Below, piece by piece: positions 15,046-22,258 of a DNA stretch of 23,301 nucleotides (positions are counted from its first letter, which is position 1; each line of letters begins with the position of its first letter). The notes under the pieces were generated by a model. The model made no database searches. It was not told where the DNA came from and saw only the letters and a list, made by a program, of their open reading frames with translations. Source of the stretch: a virus; the IMG/VR virus record IMGVR_UViG_3300001589_000190, positions 1 to 23,301 of that record. One strand, written 5' to 3'. The translations under genes were made by a program, and so were the position numbers.

Positions 15046-16763
15046 ACTATTTTCAACTTACTAAAGTTATTCTTCTTATTGAATACCATCATGTTATTAA
15101 ACTTATCTGCTAACTGATCTGCCTTATGACTAATAATATAAACATTACATCGAGAGCCTAAGTTATGAAGTAGTTTCATAAACTCGTCTGTACCCCCTGA
15201 ATCTAAAGATGAATCAAACACCTCGTCAAGAATTAGTAAGTTAGTGTTAGCACTGTTCTTCAACCTAGCAATTTCTCGCCATGTTAGTAGTATTGCTAAG
15301 TCGATCCTAAGTTTTTCTCCTTCACTGAAACTCATATAACTAAAGTCATCTCGATGTCTAGACTTGATAGTTTCATTGAAGTTTTCATCTAGATTGAACT
15401 GGGCAAAGAAATCCATAACAGTTAGATACTTGTTAATAAGTTTGTTCATGGTAGGAAGGTAGTGTCGGATGATCTTAGATTTGATCCCACTGTCCTTTAA
15501 TAGTGCCATTGCATACTCACCAAGAACTTTCTCTTCTTTGAGTTCCTGCTGCTTCTCTACTTGTTCTTTGCCTTCCCTCGCAAGATTCTTAAGAATGTCC
15601 TTCTCTTTGAGGTTCTCTTTGTCGATGGACATGAGCCTACTATACTCTTTTTGATTCTTCGTGATGTAACTTTGATTGGCTCGGATCGTCGTGTTGTGGT
15701 TACTAATTTCCTTTTCTTTCTCACGAATTCGACCGAGTGTTTCTGAATACTCATCTAACTTCTTCTCCACAGCATCTATGCTTGTTTCATGATCAACTCG
15801 AATTTTATTCTTATCTTGCTTCTCTTCCTCAATCAGTGAACAGATTTTGTTCTTGTGATCCTCGGCGATTGGCTGACGACAAGTCGAGCAGTTATCGTTC
15901 TCTGTGTAGAACTTCATCTCTTTCTCTAACCGAGTTAACATCTGCTCTGTCTGATTCAACTTCTTCGTTAGTTCGCGGAACGTCTTCTTAGTTTCATCTT
16001 GCTCCGACAGACCAAGCAACAGACTATCAACTTCTGTCTGTAGAGCGTCAATAGAAGACTCTAACTCTGTGATATTATCTTCTGTATTCTTAATGTCAGT
16101 CATGATCACTTCGAGGTTGTCTTCGTTTTGTTTCTGTAGAGTCTCGATCATCTTTTTATGAACAGAAACCTTCTCGACAATCACTTCGATCCTTTGATCT
16201 ATAATGCCAATACTTTCCTTCACTTCAGAATATTTACTTTTCATAAGTGTATTCATTGTGGAGAAAATCTGAATATCTAGAATATCCTCGATCACTTCTC
16301 TGCGGTCTGCGGCAGGCAACTGCATGAAAGGAACGAATGATGAACTACCAAGAATCACCACCTGAGTAAATGACTTGTAGTTCATTTTCAAGATCTGTTC
16401 TTCAAGCATTCGTTGATAGTCCTTCGCCTTGGCATCCTGATGTAGCATTACATCGTTCTTAAAGATCTCAAAGATCTTGGGTGCCAAACCACGACGAACT
16501 TTATAATCATCTTTTCCAATTGAGAACTCGACCTCAACAACGCAGTGCTTCTGGTTAATGCTGTTTACTAACTGAGGAATGTTTACCTTACGAAACGGCT
16601 TACCAAACAGACCGAATGTAATAGAATCAAGCAGGGCAAAAGACTTACCCTGTCCGTTCGATCCTGACACCAGAACCATAGAATATTTGTCGAGATATAT
16701 TTCTGTGAAATAGTTTCCGAAAGAACCGAAGTTCTTGAATCGGACAGTTTTAAATTCAATCAT
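15042..16763 (-). CDS. 46: Recombination nuclease subunit gp46 (Rad50/SbcC-like ATPase)
   Basis: The 573-residue SMC-like protein has Walker A GSNGQGKS (34-41), long coiled-coil arms (about 175-290 and 300-415) and a zinc-hook CSTC at 292-295. The ABC signature is SFSEGEK (478-484), Walker B is LLILDEVFD (509-517), the D-loop is SSLD, and ISHK lies at 544-547. All catalytic parts are present and length is close to T4 gp46 (560). With gp47 it forms the Mre11-Rad50-type complex that resects DNA ends for recombination-dependent replication and degrades host DNA. It overlaps gene 47 and the PLP-enzyme gene by four bases each. Confidence 0.96.
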   Translation of the reverse strand: MIEFKTVRFKNFGSFGNYFTEIYLDKYSMVLVSGSNGQGKSFALLDSITFGLFGKPFRKVNIPQLVNSINQKHCVVEVEFSIGKDDYKVRRGLAPKIFEIFKNDVMLHQDAKAKDYQRMLEEQILKMNYKSFTQVVILGSSSFVPFMQLPAADRREVIEDILDIQIFSTMNTLMKSKYSEVKESIGIIDQRIEVIVEKVSVHKKMIETLQKQNEDNLEVIMTDIKNTEDNITELESSIDALQTEVDSLLLGLSEQDETKKTFRELTKKLNQTEQMLTRLEKEMKFYTENDNCSTCRQPIAEDHKNKICSLIEEEKQDKNKIRVDHETSIDAVEKKLDEYSETLGRIREKEKEISNHNTTIRANQSYITKNQKEYSRLMSIDKENLKEKDILKNLAREGKEQVEKQQELKEEKVLGEYAMALLKDSGIKSKIIRHYLPTMNKLINKYLTVMDFFAQFNLDENFNETIKSRHRDDFSYMSFSEGEKLRIDLAILLTWREIARLKNSANTNLLILDEVFDSSLDSGGTDEFMKLLHNLGSRCNVYIISHKADQLADKFNNMMVFNKKNNFSKLKIV

Positions 16764-17815
16764 ACAGACAACGACTCCATATACAAATCACGAATCATTA
16801 ATTTTAACTTAGTCTTCTGCTCTTCGTTTAGTTCTTTCATATCATTTACTTCATTAGATATGATCGAAACAGTATCCAAAGATAGATCAACATCCTCTTC
16901 TAGCCCATCTTCGTCACCGTAGTCTTCTACTACTGTCACGTTAGATACTGGTACATCATACAGGTTGTCTAAGAATCTGTCAAACAAATATGGTTTAGTT
17001 TTGTTGTCAACGAACAACTTAACATAGGCATTTTTATATTCACTGAATGGGAATTTGCCGATGTCAAAGTTTTGGCTATCATCATATGAGATCTTGAAGA
17101 ACTTCTTTCTCGGGTTCTCGATAAACTCTAAGTCTCGCGTCTCTGTGTCAAATACATGAAAGCCTTTTCTATCATTTAGATCACTAAAGGTAATCTGATA
17201 CTGCGTACCAAGATACGTCACGTTGTTCTGGACACTACGGCTGTGGAAGTGACCAGACAGAACCATGTCAAATCTCCTCAGACATTCGTCAGACATCCCA
17301 CCATCGAACGGCAGTCCTCTCATCACCTCGTAACCATTCAGTTCAAAGTGACCACAGATAATGTTACTCTTCGTGTTCTTTAGATACTCTAAAGTCTTCT
17401 CACGATTCTCGCTGTTTACCCACGGAACCATACCAACTTTTACGCCATCAAATTCTAGATCGACAGGTTGCTGATATATAAAGAAGTTCGAGTAACGATC
17501 ACCGAACAACTCATTAACAGAATTCAAATCGTTAGTGTTCTTATAGAACGTATCGTGATTACCTACAATACAATGAACAGTAATACCTTCACGAAGAAAA
17601 GGCTCCATGAACTGGTTACGAACACTGTTCAGTGTATTGAAGTTGACAAACTTTCGTCTGTCCATAAGATCACCTAAATGAAGAACAGTATCAATGTTGT
17701 TCTTCTTCAGGTATGGAAAAAACTGTTCACGAAAAAAGTCCGTGAAGTAATCTATAAATATTTGACTATCTGATCTTGCGCCCCAATGGGTATCATTTAT
17801 TATTGCTATCTTCAT
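16760..17815 (-). CDS. 47: Recombination nuclease subunit gp47 (Mre11/SbcD-like)
   Basis: The 351-residue protein is a calcineurin-like phosphoesterase with all metal motifs: NDTHWG (D8, H10), LGDLMDRR (47-54), VGNHD (84-88), CGHFE (154-158) and SGHFHSR (187-193). The C-terminal part is acidic (DYGDEDGLEEDVDLSLD) and probably carries the gp46-binding region. It provides the endo/exonuclease activity of the gp46/47 complex. GAGG lies six bases upstream of the ATG. The gene starts inside the last 23 bases of gene 55 and is coupled to gene 46 by ATGA. Confidence 0.96.
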   Translation of the reverse strand: MKIAIINDTHWGARSDSQIFIDYFTDFFREQFFPYLKKNNIDTVLHLGDLMDRRKFVNFNTLNSVRNQFMEPFLREGITVHCIVGNHDTFYKNTNDLNSVNELFGDRYSNFFIYQQPVDLEFDGVKVGMVPWVNSENREKTLEYLKNTKSNIICGHFELNGYEVMRGLPFDGGMSDECLRRFDMVLSGHFHSRSVQNNVTYLGTQYQITFSDLNDRKGFHVFDTETRDLEFIENPRKKFFKISYDDSQNFDIGKFPFSEYKNAYVKLFVDNKTKPYLFDRFLDNLYDVPVSNVTVVEDYGDEDGLEEDVDLSLDTVSIISNEVNDMKELNEEQKTKLKLMIRDLYMESLSV

Positions 17816-18365
17816 TTACATCCTCAAAACATGAAGTCAAGCCGGCTTGAGTTTTCTTCTTACTCTTTTTAGGCTCAAACTTCTTTAAGTCATTATCATT
17901 TAACTGAAAGAAATCTTTCATTGCTTGATCTGGATTCTTGTCAAAGTAGTTCTCCTTGAACCACTTATGAATATGTCCACCATGATCACCTTCTTCGATC
18001 ATCTTAAACTTAACGTATGACTGCTTCTTTTCTTTCTCAATACGCCTAAGAAAGGCATAGTAAATAATTTGTGTAAAATATGAGAAAGGATTCTTTGACT
18101 TTTCTGGATTGAAATTATGTGCATATAATATACAGTTCTCAATTGCATCTCCAATCATTTCTTCAACAAAAGGATAGTTCATAAAGTTAGGTTTAAGGGC
18201 AAGATTAGTTGCAATCTTGATAAAGCATTCCCCAATATACTCTGTCATTGGAGGTTTTGGATCACCATTACTTTCTGCAAGAACTACTTTTTCTTTCCAC
18301 TCAGACATTTTCACGAAGAACAATTTGTTATCGATATAATGATTTGTACTTTTCTTCTTGGCCAT
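17793..18365 (-). CDS. 55: Late-transcription sigma factor gp55
   Basis: The 190-residue protein matches T4 gp55 in length (185) and in its sigma region 2-like core: EEMIGDAIENCILYAHNFNPEK...NPFSYFTQIIYYAFLRRIEKEKKQ, where aromatic residues of the promoter-melting helix are evident. gp55 directs host RNA polymerase to late promoters of TATAAATA type and, in T4, needs the gp45 clamp and gp33. No gp33 gene is evident in this window. The C-terminus (LTSCFEDVNEDSNNK) mixes hydrophobic and acidic residues, as expected for a clamp-contact tail, but I cannot assign it firmly. It is the first gene after the divergent promoter region, with GGA eight bases before the ATG. Confidence 0.92.
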   Translation of the reverse strand: MAKKKSTNHYIDNKLFFVKMSEWKEKVVLAESNGDPKPPMTEYIGECFIKIATNLALKPNFMNYPFVEEMIGDAIENCILYAHNFNPEKSKNPFSYFTQIIYYAFLRRIEKEKKQSYVKFKMIEEGDHGGHIHKWFKENYFDKNPDQAMKDFFQLNDNDLKKFEPKKSKKKTQAGLTSCFEDVNEDSNNK

Positions 18366-18385
18366 GAATCACATCCTTTGAACAT

Positions 18386-18413
18386 ACTATACACTCGATT
18401 TAGTTTTTGTCAA
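18386..18413 (-). promoter_or_regulatory. Sigma70-type promoter for gene 55 and downstream operon
   Basis: On the minus strand TTGACA (18413-18408) and TATAGT (18391-18386) are separated by 16 bp, giving one mismatch to consensus. Transcription would begin about 20 bp before the gp55 ATG at 18365. It lies in the largest intergenic gap of the window and is positioned for early expression of the 55-47-46 replication block by unmodified host polymerase. Confidence 0.75.
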
Positions 18414-18427
18414 GTTTATCCTTGACA
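18408..18427. repeat. 7-bp inverted repeat joining the two -35 boxes
   Basis: TGTCAAG (18408-18414) and CTTGACA (18421-18427) are perfect inverted copies separated by TTTATC. Each arm contains the -35 hexamer of one of the two divergent promoters, which are thus only eight bases apart. It may be an operator that controls both, or simply the mirror image of two consensus -35 sites. Confidence 0.8.
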
Positions 18428-18449
18428 GTTTTGGGTTTACCCATATAAT
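18422..18449 (+). promoter_or_regulatory. Divergent perfect-consensus sigma70-type promoter, antisense to HNH gene
   Basis: On the plus strand TTGACA (18422-18427) and TATAAT (18444-18449) are separated by 16 bp, both hexamers perfect. The spacer holds a small inverted repeat, TGGG-TTTA-CCCA (18432-18443). No convincing plus-strand gene follows: transcription from about 18456 would run through the 3' end of the HNH gene in antisense. It could make a regulatory or antisense RNA, or be a chance match. Confidence 0.55.
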
Positions 18450-18496
18450 TTCACTTGTGAAGACGAAAAAGAAACCCTCTAGAAACACCGGATATA

Positions 18497-19015
18497 CTAG
18501 GTGGGAGGGATCCAACGATCCCACAACTTCAACAATTCGACAGTGACTGCGGCTAACTGCATTTCTAAGTGTTTTGGTTTTCTTGGTTTACTAAGAAGAG
18601 GCATGTTACATTCTTTAGGTTTCTTATTTCCTTTTTTAGAATTACAAGGTGCGCAAGAAGTTGTCAAATTCGTCCAAGAAGAATCTCCGCCTCTAGATCT
18701 AGGTGTTACATGATCGATTGTAAGGTTCTTACTATTTTTTGTTTTTATTCCACAGTATTGACAAGTCCATTTATCTCTTTTGAAAATATTCTTCCTAGTA
18801 GGTAAGTGGGATTGATGTGGACTCAAAACATATCTAAGTAAAATTAAAGCGACTGGTAATGGATATGTGCCTTTAGGTGTCTTGATTTTATATGTTTTCG
18901 AGAATGAATAAGGCTGAACAGCCTTCCCAGACTCTACCAGAGCAACTGCTTTTTTCCAATCGATTACATTTAATACTTCTTCAGAAGCGTTGAGGAGCAA
19001 GACTTCTTTATCCAT
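18497..19015 (-). CDS. HNH endonuclease
   Basis: The 172-residue protein has a typical HNH nuclease core: WTCQYCG (C85, C88), TIDHVTPRSRGG (D101, H102), W-T-N at 116 and CAPCNSKKGN (C121, C124, N125), with the two CxxC pairs forming the structural zinc site. Residues 1-70 (VLLLNASEEVLNVIDWKKAV) form the N-terminal region usual in stand-alone phage and bacterial HNH proteins of this type. It cuts DNA; it may be a homing endonuclease or a packaging- or recombination-related nuclease. GGAG sits five bases before the ATG. It is flanked by small gaps on both sides, consistent with a free-standing insertion between the Sm-like gene and gene 55. Confidence 0.9.
   Translation of the reverse strand: MDKEVLLLNASEEVLNVIDWKKAVALVESGKAVQPYSFSKTYKIKTPKGTYPLPVALILLRYVLSPHQSHLPTRKNIFKRDKWTCQYCGIKTKNSKNLTIDHVTPRSRGGDSSWTNLTTSCAPCNSKKGNKKPKECNMPLLSKPRKPKHLEMQLAAVTVELLKLWDRWIPPT
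18507..18522. repeat. Perfect 6-bp hairpin at the 3' end of the HNH gene
   Basis: GGGATC-CAAC-GATCCC forms a 6-bp stem with a 4-base loop inside the last codons of the HNH gene. There is no T-run after it on either strand, so I do not call it an intrinsic terminator. A transcript from the plus-strand promoter would carry it about 50 bases from its 5' end. Confidence 0.5.
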
Positions 19016-19027
19016 TTGGTCTCCAAA

Positions 19028-19735
19028 TTATTTGAGATAGTCGTCGATATCCGAACTCCAATCAGTCAGTCTATTGCCAAAGTCTGGGTGAGTCTTATCA
19101 TCCCCAGTGTATTCTTCTGATATTTTTTCTGAGTTCATGTTCTCGAATAAAAACTCAGACATCTGATCAGGTTTAATAATACCCTGATCTAACATTTTCT
19201 TGAGCATCTCGGGTGGAATCATTAGAGTCATTACAATAAACTCTTGCATCTCATCATCGTCTAAATCATCAAGTCCATCTACACCATCAAGTTGATCTGC
19301 CAATTCGTCATACATCTTCTTCATGGCATCATCTACGTTTTTGTTTACATCAAATAAATCACTTAACGGATTCTTTGGTGGAGTTGAATTTGGATTTGTC
19401 TCATCATCGTAGTTTATTACGCTTCTCTTCTTTTTAAGTTCTTCCTCTCTCTTCTTTTCTATGGTGTAGAGTTTTTCTGTTTCCCCTGTGGGGTTTAGAA
19501 ACGCAAGAATACTCTCTTGCTGAATTGTAATCTCATCACCATCAGCAAACGCAGTCCAACTCTGAAGCATGGTAACATCTTTCTTCATGCCGCTCATTGG
19601 ATCGATTACTGATTGTGTTCTGAATAAGAAGGGTTTCTGTAGAGTCAATTTCTTTCGATCTGACTTTACTATCTTTGCTATCACATCATCTCCATTTTTC
19701 AATCGGATGATTCTGCTCGTAATCTCATCAGTCAT
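19028..19735 (-). CDS. Unknown acidic protein with Sm-like N-terminus
   Basis: The 235-residue protein opens with a short beta-rich segment, SRIIRLKNGDDVIAKIV followed by KKLTLQKPFLF, like the Sm1 motif of LSm/Hfq-type folds. After about residue 85 come a charged helix (EKKREEELKKKR), a linker, and an acidic helical tail (GVDGLDDLDDDEMQEFIV...PPEMLKKMLDQG). No catalytic motif is seen. ATG 19735 is preferred over ATG 19741 because AAGGAG (19742-19747) is six bases from the former and directly abuts the latter. It follows uvsW in a tight operon. An RNA- or protein-binding role is only a suggestion from the N-terminal fold. Confidence 0.72.
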   Translation of the reverse strand: MTDEITSRIIRLKNGDDVIAKIVKSDRKKLTLQKPFLFRTQSVIDPMSGMKKDVTMLQSWTAFADGDEITIQQESILAFLNPTGETEKLYTIEKKREEELKKKRSVINYDDETNPNSTPPKNPLSDLFDVNKNVDDAMKKMYDELADQLDGVDGLDDLDDDEMQEFIVMTLMIPPEMLKKMLDQGIIKPDQMSEFLFENMNSEKISEEYTGDDKTHPDFGNRLTDWSSDIDDYLK

Positions 19736-19737
19736 AA

Positions 19738-21237
19738 TCATCTCCTTATATGAATTTTCGATATCTCATAATCAAACTTCTCATTAGTATATATTTTGAT
19801 TCTCTCTCCAAGATGTCGGAAAGTATGATTTTCGTATTTTCCTATGGAGAGATCATCTGAAAGATCAAACAACTTTACTTTCTGTTTCCTATCTGATTTT
19901 CTTAGTCCTCTGCCTATACTTTGAAGAACTCTTACAACAGATTTAGAAGGGCTAGCGAAAACAATGTTATCAATATTCCTAATATTAATGCCAGTAGAGC
20001 AGGTTCCGTAAGACGCGACCAGAACCGAGTTAGTTTTCCTATCAACGATCTTGCGAATCTCTTCCCGTTGTATGACATCTGTTGCTCCGTGTATGAGGAA
20101 AGTCTCTTTATCTCCTTGACTAATCAATTCATACAACGGTTTCCCGTGCTTCTCCACATAGTTGAAGAGGACTAGAGTATTACCCTTTAACCTGTTGGTT
20201 AGTTCGGCAATAAACTGGTTTCTCTTTTCATGAGTAACAATCCATTCTATTTCATCCTGATATTTTTTTCTCTTCATAAACTCCTTCTCGTCTTTAGTAT
20301 ACTGCAACGTAAGGCAGTTAATACTTAAAGTTGAGAGAAGTTTCTTATCCATTAAGTTCTTGGTTGTCGTAACCTGAAACACTCTACCAAAGAGTCCTTC
20401 GATTACGAGTTTGTGTGTCTGTGTTCCGTCGAGTGTGCCTGTAGTTCCTATTCGATAGTAGCAGTCATCTAGATTCGACATTAGAGTCGATAGTGATTTG
20501 GCTTTAAATAAGTGGCATTCATCACCAAACACACAACCGAATTTTGAAAAATATTCTTTTGGCATTTGATACAAACTCTGCCAAGTTGATATAATAATTC
20601 TCTTATCTGTTTCTTTCGACTGACCACTGAATACTTGATGGCAGTTGGACATACAATCCCAATCATCATTCGATGAGTAGTCTTTGAAGTCTTCAAGCAT
20701 CTGTGATACAAGACCTGTGGTTGGAACAATAATCAACAACTTCTTATCTGGGGGCAGCACTTCCATATAGTAACGCATTAGAGTATAGATGATCAGCGAC
20801 TTCCCAGACGCAGTAGGAGACAGCAGGAGACATCTCTTGGTATTCAATGCGTGCTGAATAGCATTCACTTGATGTAAGTGTGGTTTAATTGCTTTATTAT
20901 TTGCTACGATGGACAGAGAGTCAATAAACTCCGTAACGTCGCTCTGAGAGAACTCTGAGGACGGTAGAGAGTCCTTCAGCGTTTCCTCTAACTGGATAGT
21001 ATATTTTCTATCCTTAGCGAACTGAATGACGTAATCCAGTAAACCTCGGTAGATAGTCTGCTTGTATAGGTTGAATAATTTGATAGTGCCGTCCCACTGC
21101 TTCTTTTTATAAGCAGGACTGAACTCATGATTTGGCACTTTGAACGTGAAGAAGTCAGATAACTCTTTTGCTATCCACCTTTCACAATCCAATTTTACAT
21201 ATACGGAATCTAAATGTAGAACAGAAATATCACTCAT
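19738..21237 (-). CDS. uvsW: UvsW helicase (SF2)
   Basis: The 499-residue protein follows T4 UvsW closely: an N-terminal domain with VKLDCE...LSDFFTF...KKKQWDG, then Walker A SPTASGKS (140-147), IIVPTTGLVSQM, motif II GDECH (238-242), a TGTLDG motif III and the C-terminal VASYGTCSTGINIRNI and QSIGRGLRK motif VI. UvsW unwinds R-loops and branched DNA, shutting off origin-dependent replication in favour of recombination-dependent replication. No clear Shine-Dalgarno precedes the ATG, so translation may depend on coupling with uvsY, which ends 16 bases upstream. Intact and of normal length. Confidence 0.96.
   Translation of the reverse strand: MSDISVLHLDSVYVKLDCERWIAKELSDFFTFKVPNHEFSPAYKKKQWDGTIKLFNLYKQTIYRGLLDYVIQFAKDRKYTIQLEETLKDSLPSSEFSQSDVTEFIDSLSIVANNKAIKPHLHQVNAIQHALNTKRCLLLSPTASGKSLIIYTLMRYYMEVLPPDKKLLIIVPTTGLVSQMLEDFKDYSSNDDWDCMSNCHQVFSGQSKETDKRIIISTWQSLYQMPKEYFSKFGCVFGDECHLFKAKSLSTLMSNLDDCYYRIGTTGTLDGTQTHKLVIEGLFGRVFQVTTTKNLMDKKLLSTLSINCLTLQYTKDEKEFMKRKKYQDEIEWIVTHEKRNQFIAELTNRLKGNTLVLFNYVEKHGKPLYELISQGDKETFLIHGATDVIQREEIRKIVDRKTNSVLVASYGTCSTGINIRNIDNIVFASPSKSVVRVLQSIGRGLRKSDRKQKVKLFDLSDDLSIGKYENHTFRHLGERIKIYTNEKFDYEISKIHIRR
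19742..19747 (-). promoter_or_regulatory. Shine-Dalgarno that decides the start of the Sm-like gene
   Basis: AAGGAG touches the ATG that overlaps the uvsW stop (zero spacing) but is six bases from the next in-frame ATG at 19735. The second ATG is therefore the probable start, even though the first shows the ATGA overlap common in this genome. Confidence 0.7.
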
Positions 21238-21253
21238 ACACTATATGTATGAG

Positions 21254-21688
21254 TTATCCGCCGTTAGAAAATTTAGCCCAGTCGATTGCAGATCGAATAT
21301 ACCACTGTCGGTTGTTGATGATCTTTACTACCCCTTCGAGATACTTGACCTTTTCTTCCTGTAGGGCAAGACGATGGGACTGGATGATCAGTTCACGATC
21401 AGATTCAATGAACTGATCAGTATCAGCACGAAGAACATTGAGAGGAAACGGCTCCCAGTTTCTTTGCTTTAGTTCTTCATCGCCCATCTTACCAGTGTAA
21501 TATAGCCACTTATCTTTGCGGAGTGTCTTATACTCTGCCTGCATCTTCTTAAACAACAACGTCTCATCCGTGAATAAGATAAGATACTTATTGTGAAGTT
21601 GGGGTGTTTTGATGGACTCGATATCCAATTCGGTTCGATCCATCTCTAGGTCTTTGCTGACCATCTCACGAATATCATTCAGGTTCAT
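21254..21688 (-). CDS. uvsY: Recombination mediator UvsY
   Basis: The 144-residue helical protein fits UvsY (137 in T4) in length, charge and position next to uvsW. Recognisable parts are the N-terminal LNDIREMVSKDLEMD, the central KYLILFTDETLLFKKMQAEYKTLRKDKWLYYTGKM and the C-terminal EEKVKYLEGVVKIINNRQWYIRSAIDW. UvsY forms hexamers that load UvsX recombinase onto gp32-covered single-stranded DNA; neither partner gene is in this window. The ATG overlaps the stop of the tail-tube-like gene by four bases. Confidence 0.93.
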   Translation of the reverse strand: MNLNDIREMVSKDLEMDRTELDIESIKTPQLHNKYLILFTDETLLFKKMQAEYKTLRKDKWLYYTGKMGDEELKQRNWEPFPLNVLRADTDQFIESDRELIIQSHRLALQEEKVKYLEGVVKIINNRQWYIRSAIDWAKFSNGG

Positions 21689-22173
21689 ACTGTAGAGAAG
21701 TCCATACTATTAAACTTAAACTGAGTAGATACTATTATAGGGTCTGGATCAGTAGTTGTCAAATCAAAGTTAATAGAATCAATACTTATTGGAAACATTT
21801 TTTGAAATGCTACTTTGATATTAGGCCTATAAGAGTTATTAAGAATTATTAGAGATCCATCTTCGTATGGGGTAAGATCATCTACTGGTAGGTTGTCTTT
21901 AGGCACTTCACCACGAATCCAGTTAAATATCTCTAGATAGTTTTTCAGATCTTCATCGACAATAAAAGATAGAGATAGTTCACCATAAGTTATTCTACCT
22001 CCTGTATTGAAAACAGGCTCGGCGTATGTTGATTTGGTTTCTGGGTAGTCAACAGTTGTATCGGGAATATTGGCTTGTTGGATATAGAAATTAGTATTAG
22101 GAATCTTGTTCAGTGTGAACTTGAAACTGTTACTCTTCAAATAGTTTACTGCGTCGGGTGCATTTCCTGACAT
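21685..22173 (-). CDS. Tail-tube-fold structural protein (gp19-like family)
   Basis: The 162-residue protein has the beta-rich pattern of myoviral tail-tube and baseplate-tube proteins: FKFTLNKIPNTNFYIQQANIP near the N-terminus, then GGRITYGELSLSFIVDEDLKNYLEIFNWI. This pattern occurs in T4 gp19 and in the related gp48/gp54 tube-initiating proteins. It lies directly after the gp23 terminator, with GGGAG six bases before the ATG, and is coupled to uvsY by ATGA. In some marine T4-like genomes I recall gene 3 near this position, so a tail-terminator role is another option. The fold is the firm part; the exact paralogue is not. Confidence 0.6.
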   Translation of the reverse strand: MSGNAPDAVNYLKSNSFKFTLNKIPNTNFYIQQANIPDTTVDYPETKSTYAEPVFNTGGRITYGELSLSFIVDEDLKNYLEIFNWIRGEVPKDNLPVDDLTPYEDGSLIILNNSYRPNIKVAFQKMFPISIDSINFDLTTTDPDPIIVSTQFKFNSMDFSTV

Positions 22174-22196
22174 ATTATTCTCCCAATAAAGTATGT

Positions 22197-22233
22197 ATAT
22201 AAAAAAACACAGCCCCCCATGAGGAGGGCTGTG
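22197..22233 (-). terminator. Intrinsic terminator after gene 23
   Basis: Read on the minus strand, CACAGCCCTCC and GGGGGGCTGTG form an 11-bp stem (one U-G pair) around a TCAT loop, followed directly by a run of seven T. It begins 25 bp after the gp23 stop. It should end the abundant capsid transcript before the tail-tube-like/uvsY/uvsW genes. Confidence 0.93.
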
Positions 22234-22258
22234 AATTTATGCTACCTTAGAATTAAAT

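Noticed and set aside
17753-17760. TATAAATA, the T4 late-promoter sequence, on the plus strand
   Set aside because: It lies inside gene 47 pointing away from any gene; no plus-strand coding region follows, and the match is short and AT-rich enough to be chance.
18507-18522. GGGATC-CAAC-GATCCC hairpin as terminator of the HNH gene
   Set aside because: No T-run follows on either strand, and it lies within the coding sequence.
18501-18713. Plus-strand 70-codon frame downstream of the perfect plus promoter
   Set aside because: It is antisense to the HNH gene, has no good ribosome-binding site that I can see and no recognisable features; a non-coding transcript is more plausible.
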